Source: Anisus vortex (taxonomy: Eukaryota > Mollusca > Gastropoda > Planorbidae). Taken from it: DNA of 64,000 bases. The notes beneath the pieces were generated by a model that was not told the DNA's origin, made no database searches, and worked only from the letters and a program-made list of their open reading frames with translations. The stretch spans positions 15,071,679 through 15,135,678 of the forward strand of contig OX421497.1 of NCBI GenBank assembly GCA_949126835.1, in the 5' to 3' direction. This document shows positions 60,901 through 64,000 of the stretch, piece after piece. A program made the translations under genes and the position numbers. How positions within the stretch are numbered: the stretch's first letter is position 1; each line of letters opens with the position of its first letter.

Positions 60901-63900
60901 TATATTTACATTATTTTGCTTAGGATACTTGTATTTAAATAATATAAACGCATATGAATATGCCTAGTAGTAACTTCTTATCATTTTTATTCGTATATAA
61001 TCAACATGTTTCATATCAATTTGATATAGTTTCAAGTCAGAGATGTGGAAACAGTATGGCGGGAGAGTAGACTTACTCCCAGAAAGAGAAAAAAGTAGAC
61101 TAAACAGAAATGTTATGCATTGGTGAATTTTAGGGCTTACGTCTCTAACCCGCTTTTTAAGTCTTTTGGTTAGACTACACTCTAGTCCATGGATAGGCAA
61201 CCTATGCAATGCGTGCCATACTTGGCACGCAGAGCGTTTTTAAATGGCACATGAAAGACCACCAAAATGGTGAAAAGAGCATGATAGGCTAACATTAAGG
61301 AGCACTTTGGCACGTTATTTAATTTAACGCCAGATGTACCCCTTCCCCAGCCTCGGCGTTTCCCCCCCCCCTCCCCACTTAAGTTACGCCTCGGCAAAGG
61401 TCAAGGTAGGCAAAAACGAGCACAGTGGTACGCGAATGTTCTTGACCGGTTACGTCAAGGAGAGTTAAAGAATTACTTTGCTTATTCTGTCAACACGGGT
61501 TGTTGAGTGTAGGGGGGGTGACACATGGCCACCATAAAACATTTTATCTCATTCCATTGCAGTCGGCCATTTGCCGTCAATCAGTACCCTACCTTTTTGT
61601 CTTTGTAGTTTTAAACCGTGTACCAGTTTTAAACCTTGTACCTTCTATGTTATAACGATACAAGTATACATTACTTAGACATATAGGCCTACAACAATAC
61701 ATATTTTTAGTTGGCTATATTTGATATATAACTTACAAGAGATTTGTAGCTAAATGTGCCTTATAGCCTAAGTAAATTGGTTTAAACATTGAAAGTACGT
61801 TTATACAATTTATTAGGCTACCTATTAAATGTTTTATTTACAACTTTTGTTTGCAATATAATTTAAATATACAAGAAAAGTAAATAACTAAATTATTTTT
61901 TTCAAAATTGTAATCATAAAATGAAATCCTATATCATAATCAATGTTTTGATAGAAAGACTGATTTGTCTAACTAGCAAAAACAATGTTCTGGGATTAAA
62001 AAAGAATTTAAACGAATACCGCCCCCCCCCCACCAACCTCTTTTAGTTTTCACTGCTTAGCCTGGTGCTACCAAGCTGGTCACTAACAATTTAATCGGTG
62101 GGGAGACGGGGTGGGGAGACGGGGTGGGGATATGGGGTGGGGAGAAGGGGGTGGGAAGACGGGGGAGGGAGGGGCTAGCGTTTGCTTTTGTTAACACCGC
62201 GGGTCTCATTCTGGTGTTTACGTAATATTGCCTTGCCTTGTTTCCTTCTGCTATAGACGGGGGAGGGGGGGTTACATTATTTAAATGTTCCTTTTTTGTA
62301 TGCATTAGTTAAATAACGTAAAAGTTTTTCTTAAATTTAATTTTTAGTCAAACGAACTAATTAACTATTTTTTGTTACCTAATTTGTTTACTTTATATAT
62401 ACATTTTTAGTGTCATTCTAGCACGTCTCATAAACTCAACTACTGGGGCCCATCTCCTCCGCCTTCCTCATGTTACGCTATTGCAAACATGTCACAAATC
62501 AGGCACTTTCTATAATGCTAACTCCATTTCGTGCCATTAGCTTCATTTATTAGACTAGAGCAGGGGTCGGCAAACTTTAGATAATAGTGTGCCTAAGTAG
62601 CATTTATAAATCTTTCAGGGTGCCAACGGCCTTAATGTCATCCTGCTCTTTTCATGCAGAAGATACTTAAACTTCCTTTTTGTTGGTCTTTCACGCGAAA
62701 TTTAAAACCATACTGCGTGCCAAGTCTAGCACGCATACCGTAGGTTGCCCACCCCGGACTAGAGTGTAGTCCTACCAATACGGTCAATAAAAACAGTGGA
62801 TATGTTAAGTTTGCTAAATTTACCGTTGCCAAAATCACCGCTTTGATCGTTTTGCCGAAATTACCGTTGCCGAATTTACCGTTGCCAAAATTACCTTGCC
62901 GAAAATACCGTTGGCGAATTTACCGTTGTCAAATTTACAGTGATTCAGATAGTATGCAAGACTTTTATTTAGCAAAAAGTCGGGATAACACAATGAACGC
63001 TTTTTTTTTGTTTAACTAATGTTGTATGTATACATAGATTTCTAGTTAAAAAGCTTAAAAAAAATCTCAATAAAAAGAAATAAATATTAAGGTTAACTTC
63101 ATTATAAATAACGATGAAATGGGAGTGAGGAAAACCAAGGTAGGCGTAGGGCATAGATGTCCCGGTAGGCCTGTTGATGCCATGAGGTACTTTCCTTTCC
63201 TCTATCCCGTTTTTTTACTATTGGCAACATAATCTATATTATTTTCCTATTTATGTTAATGGTATAGTGAAAAAGTGTGTTTATCTGTCACTATGATTAA
63301 CTGTCCGTATGTTTAAGTGTCGTGTGATTAAGTGTTAGTATGTTTATCTGTCGTGGGATTAAGTGTCCGTATGTTTAAATGTCGTGTGATTAAATGTCCG
63401 TATGTTTATCTGTCGTGTGGTTAAGGTTAAGTGTCTATGTTTAAGTGTCGCATGTTTATTTGTCGCATGTTTAAATGTCGGGTAACCGTTTCAGCCTGCC
63501 GAAGGCACTTTAATGAGCGCGCAGAATTGTTTTCGCCTAGGGCGTCAAAAACTCTAGAGCCCGTCCTGCATTTAATACAGTTTATAGTTATGTGTGTATT
63601 TGGCCAAAATTGTATTGACTTACATCAACTATTTCAGAAGTATACATGATAAAATCTAATATGTGCTGATCACCAATCACCATATAAGTCAATCACTAAC
63701 AAACAACATATATATATATATATATATATATGCCTATGTGATGCTTTTATCTGCATGTATTTGTGTCTATGTGTATATAAATGTGTGCATATTTTGGATA
63801 TAAGAACTCCACCTACTTTTATCTACAGGTGTATCGCTGACAGCTTCATTGTTGCGTCTCGAACTTTTGTTATCAGGTAAAGGAATTTTGCTTGATGACT

Positions 63901-63948
63901 CCGCATTTTGAAGTTGGCATGTCAATCGTATATCTTCATTTAGATTGG
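48300..63948 (-). CDS. Single-pass membrane receptor with Tyr-rich tail (3' part, 5 exons)
   Basis: Five minus-strand exons join in compatible phases: 63948-63817, 57425-57335, 55436-55286, 51340-51224 and 48974-48300. The intron phases are 1, 2, 0 and 0. The encoded C-terminal part is an extracellular juxtamembrane piece, one transmembrane helix, and a cytoplasmic tail of about 320 residues. The tail has many Tyr motifs: YISP, YDRL twice, YSKV, YILP, YDVP, YDTP and YDIA. YDVP and YDTP match the pTyr-x-x-Pro pattern bound by Crk-type SH2 domains, and YxxL/I motifs resemble immune-receptor signalling motifs. This suggests a receptor signalling through tyrosine kinases, perhaps in adhesion, phagocytosis or immunity. 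The ectodomain and start lie beyond the window's right edge, so the family is not known. Introns are loaded with transposons. Confidence 0.8.
49200..50000 (-). mobile_element. LINE fragment interrupted by a hAT MITE
   Basis: Minus-strand remnants FFSAIINGRLSCNPHFVEVI (about 49895-49955), an IQKRATSIITSEYQQLASVT stretch (about 49660-49720) and, beyond the MITE, TPIVKSL (about 49255-49275). They align in order with the LINE fragment at 46769-47410. Both look like decayed copies of one CR1/L2/jockey-type family. Confidence 0.6.
49279..49654. mobile_element. hAT-type MITE, 376 bp, perfect 8-bp duplication
   Basis: Flanked by the direct repeat TTGGTGTT at 49271-49278 and 49655-49662. Its ends are CAGCGGCGTTTA at the left and the complement of AAATACGGCCCTG at the right, an imperfect hAT-like inverted pair. 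Internally GGGCCCCCACACA occurs twice. Removal of the element and one duplication copy rejoins the LINE reading order, which confirms the boundaries. Non-coding. Confidence 0.88.
50161..50898. mobile_element. 738-bp element with 17-bp inverted ends
   Basis: AATAGAGCGTTTGCAAT at 50161-50177 matches the reverse complement of 50882-50898 with one mismatch (AATAGGGCGTTTGCAAT). No coding frame and no convincing target duplication was found, so the superfamily is unassigned. It lies in the receptor intron. Confidence 0.65.
51224..51340 (-). CDS. Receptor exon D (39 codons, cytoplasmic)
   Basis: The acceptor is GATATTTCTCAG and the donor GAA|GTAAGG. The exon is symmetric, phase 0 on both sides. It encodes DLYISPEEV near the start and an acidic DFEDEDEYVTTFE end. 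YISP is another Tyr-x-x-Pro motif. Because it is phase-symmetric it could be skipped without shifting the frame. Confidence 0.82.
51571..51925. mobile_element. PIF/Harbinger-type MITE, 355 bp
   Basis: The left end is AGGCCTTTCTTAACCGGGT and the right-end complement is AGGCCTTTCTTTCGGGT. They are flanked by TTA at 51568-51570 and 51926-51928. A 3-bp TWA duplication is characteristic of PIF/Harbinger. Internal sequence includes GGTTTGCAA-type blocks in inverted arrangement. Non-coding and located in the receptor intron C-D. Confidence 0.75.
52497..54969 (-). pseudogene. ZMYM1/hAT transposase of the 3.04-kb element, broken
   Basis: The ATG at 54967-54969 starts MPGKKRSGAEGRKK. Degenerate matches to the family follow: FTTWKEAERR, VQVQAKIQLEKQPLRDIL, and a LALLGHEEYLHKDD stretch. 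At the end, in one open piece (52497-52796), comes the hAT dimerisation domain with SIASCERSFSKLKLILSYLR and RLSNHARLSIE. The middle is shattered by frameshifts and by an inserted LINE piece. The family cuts and pastes hAT DNA; this copy cannot. The hATC end is the best preserved part. Confidence 0.85.
52937..53540 (-). mobile_element. LINE fragment (RNase H and C-terminal zinc motif) nested in the hAT
   Basis: Minus-strand frame with GNEEADELARLG (RNase H C-terminus, about 53392-53428). It is followed by HLTRYEQTTILRLRTGHNRL, CPCGTGLQNAEHILQWC (the C-x-C-x7-H-x4-C motif of RNase H-bearing LINEs), and a stop at 52981-52983. A GAA-type simple repeat tail (about 52937-52955) marks the 3' end. 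Upstream of the RNase H piece the frame is shifted. The fragment interrupts the hAT transposase, so it inserted later. Confidence 0.78.
55286..55436 (-). CDS. Receptor exon C (cytoplasmic), donor next to a hAT insertion
   Basis: The acceptor is TAATATCTTTAG. One base completes the preceding codon, then 50 codons end in GCT CAG, phase 0. It encodes KLTCPGSAKPLGAEHDA, DFDYYSTPDEEMKKLEAVQ and a Ser-rich end. The donor reads CAG|GTCC and lies inside the hAT target duplication. Before insertion the intron began GTCCGG; it now begins GTCCAG. Neither is a strong donor. Reading straight through the original site would give a stop within four codons. Confidence 0.78.
55565..56730. repeat. 41-bp minisatellite, about 28 copies
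   Basis: Tandem units of 41 bp with core TTATAGAGAACTGCAACATA and TTGGACTGAAACTTTGGTAA. Copies are nearly identical in the centre and decay at both ends (for example GTATAGAG, GCCACATA, AGAGAGAACTGCATTATA). This is the usual pattern of a minisatellite homogenised internally. It lies in receptor intron B-C. Confidence 0.95.
57335..57425 (-). CDS. Receptor exon B: transmembrane helix
   Basis: The acceptor is AATTTTTCAG and the donor GTAAGT is perfect; phase 1 in and phase 2 out. It encodes EIVIPAIIGGVLAGIV followed by a run of Ile/Val/Leu and the stop-transfer VCKK. This is a single membrane-spanning helix of about 23 residues. The small-residue GGVLAG motif could support helix pairing. The orientation puts the Lys-rich side and exons C-E in the cytoplasm. 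Confidence 0.88.
58515..59000. repeat. Inner inverted-repeat arm, left
   Basis: From ACCATAGTCTTATGCATATC onward this matches the reverse complement of about 59495-59953 over most of its length. Its inner third (58740-58960) also matches, in reverse, 59065-59205. Confidence 0.8.
59065..59205. repeat. Third partial copy of the inner arm
   Basis: Contains CGTTATGTCTTCACTAGC, CCCTTCTTCGTGTTTTAACT and a TCTACTAGTGGGTC end, as in the right inner arm. It has the same orientation as the right arm and the opposite orientation to the left one. Confidence 0.8.
59495..59953. repeat. Inner inverted-repeat arm, right
   Basis: Reverse complement of the left inner arm. The loop between the arms is about 500 bp and includes another stray copy of the outer-arm sequence AATGGTATAGTGAAAATGTG near 59428-59460. 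Confidence 0.8.
60085..60225. repeat. GGCAACGGTAAAATT simple array, inverted at 62.8 kb
   Basis: Short degenerate repeats of the form GGTAAATTTGGCAACGG occur here about eight times. The reverse complement (TTACCGTTGCCAAAA-type) fills about 62805-62945. The two form another inverted pair inside the foldback element. Confidence 0.8.
60273..60500. repeat. hAT MITE-family fragment, copy duplicated at 61185-61405
   Basis: GGATAGGCAACCTATGCAAT with GGCACGCAGA, GGCACATGAAAGACCACCAA and TTTGGCACG blocks matches, in reverse, the 62561-62756 element. The following GGCGTTTCCCCCCCCC and CGCCTCGGCAAAGGT also recur at 61185-61405. The right terminus of the MITE is missing. Confidence 0.7.
61185..61405. 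repeat. Second copy of the 60.3-kb fragment
   Basis: Same blocks as 60273-60500 with small insertions (for example GATAGGCTAACATT) and a better preserved GCGTGCCATACTTGGCACGC palindrome. Confidence 0.7.
62095..62180. repeat. G-rich short tandem repeat GGGGAGACGGGGTG
   Basis: About five or six degenerate units of about 14 bp, G-rich on plus, then a pure G/A stretch. A similar G run follows near 62258-62270. It is unrelated in unit to the 27-28 bp array. Confidence 0.8.
62561..62756. mobile_element. Short hAT MITE, 196 bp, perfect 8-bp duplication
   Basis: GACTAGAG flanks it at 62553-62560 and 62757-62764. The left end is CAGGGGTCGGCAAAC and the right-end complement is CGGGGTGGGCAACC. Same family as 3251-3449. 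Non-coding. Confidence 0.88.
63711..63731. repeat. TA dinucleotide microsatellite
   Basis: About ten TA repeats in the intron just downstream, on the minus strand, of receptor exon A. Confidence 0.9.
63817..63948 (-). CDS. Receptor exon A: extracellular juxtamembrane segment
   Basis: The acceptor is GTTTGTTTTTAG and the donor GTAGGT; the exon is phase 1 on both sides and 132 bp long. It encodes NLNEDIRLTCQLQNAESSSK followed by a hydrophilic Ser/Asn/Arg-rich stretch ending DTPVDK. The E-D-I-R-L-T-C-Q-L pattern resembles a strand of an immunoglobulin-like domain, but one strand is too little to call a domain. Phase 1 boundaries are usual for extracellular modules. The gene continues past the window's right edge. 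Confidence 0.7.
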
Positions 63949-64000
63949 CTAAAAACAAACAAACATAATTATGTCAATAAACAATCTTTGAAAATTGATA

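Larger units (their letters stand above)
57988..63487. mobile_element. 5.5-kb foldback element with 9-bp duplication (Mutator-type candidate)
   Basis: The direct repeat GTTTCAGCC flanks it at 57979-57987 and 63488-63496. Inverted arms of about 468 bp (57988-58455 and 63020-63487) share a terminal tandem array of GACACTTAAACATA / GACAGATAAACATA-type units, then a unique block containing CATCAACAGGCCTACCGGGA. Long inverted arms with internal tandem repeats and a 9-bp duplication are the hallmarks of foldback elements and Mutator-like transposons. No transposase frame was seen. The interior holds further inverted repeats and hAT MITEs. It lies wholly within the receptor intron A-B. Confidence 0.75.

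Overview
The window looks like animal nuclear DNA, most likely from a mollusc and probably a gastropod. It is AT-rich and intron-rich, full of minisatellites, and carries several transposon superfamilies (hAT, PIF/Harbinger-type, Mutator/foldback-type, LINE, Ty3/gypsy LTR). It has one intronless rhodopsin-class receptor whose motifs resemble the expanded chemosensory-type receptors of gastropods. The species assignment is inference. No bacterial features, tRNA, rRNA or CRISPR array were seen.

Layout. 1-9050: AT-rich, apparently gene-free, with four unrelated minisatellites (42, 28, 58 and 22 bp units), two short hAT-type elements (3251-3449; 8209-8429 with a perfect 8-bp duplication), a SINE/LINE-tail-like repeat and a GC-rich palindrome pair near 7.8 kb. 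9052-41705: one very large array of 27-28 bp G-rich units, about 24.6 kb of repeat. It is split by an 8-kb LTR retrotransposon (11363-19380) and flips orientation at about 39031. Long minus-strand reading frames inside the array are artefacts of the repeat. 41706-42636: 5' end of a second LTR retrotransposon, cut off by the array. 42925-43933: dead hAT/ZMYM1-like transposase. 44547-45572: the GPCR gene. 46.8-47.4 kb: LINE fragment.

48300 to beyond 64000 (minus strand): the 3' part of a multi-exon gene for a single-pass membrane receptor. Five exons join in compatible phases: juxtamembrane exon, transmembrane exon, then three cytoplasmic exons carrying many Tyr motifs. Its introns hold a 5.5-kb foldback element with 9-bp duplications, a 41-bp minisatellite, a 3.0-kb hAT element with an 8-bp duplication lying across a splice donor, a Harbinger-type MITE, a 738-bp TIR element, and a LINE fragment itself interrupted by a hAT MITE.

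Main points for a second look: (1) the LTR element has Ty3/gypsy-type domains in the order gag-PR-IN-RT-RH (Gmr1-like), and a second capsid-like domain appears to sit between protease and integrase; (2) a 44-bp inverted piece of that element's LTR lies inside the neighbouring minisatellite; (3) the G-quadruplex-prone array reverses strand at a quasi-palindrome; (4) a hAT insertion sits on the receptor gene's splice donor; (5) the large inverted-repeat element is in the same gene. The working genes (GPCR and receptor) are probably independent; nothing suggests an operon or shared pathway.
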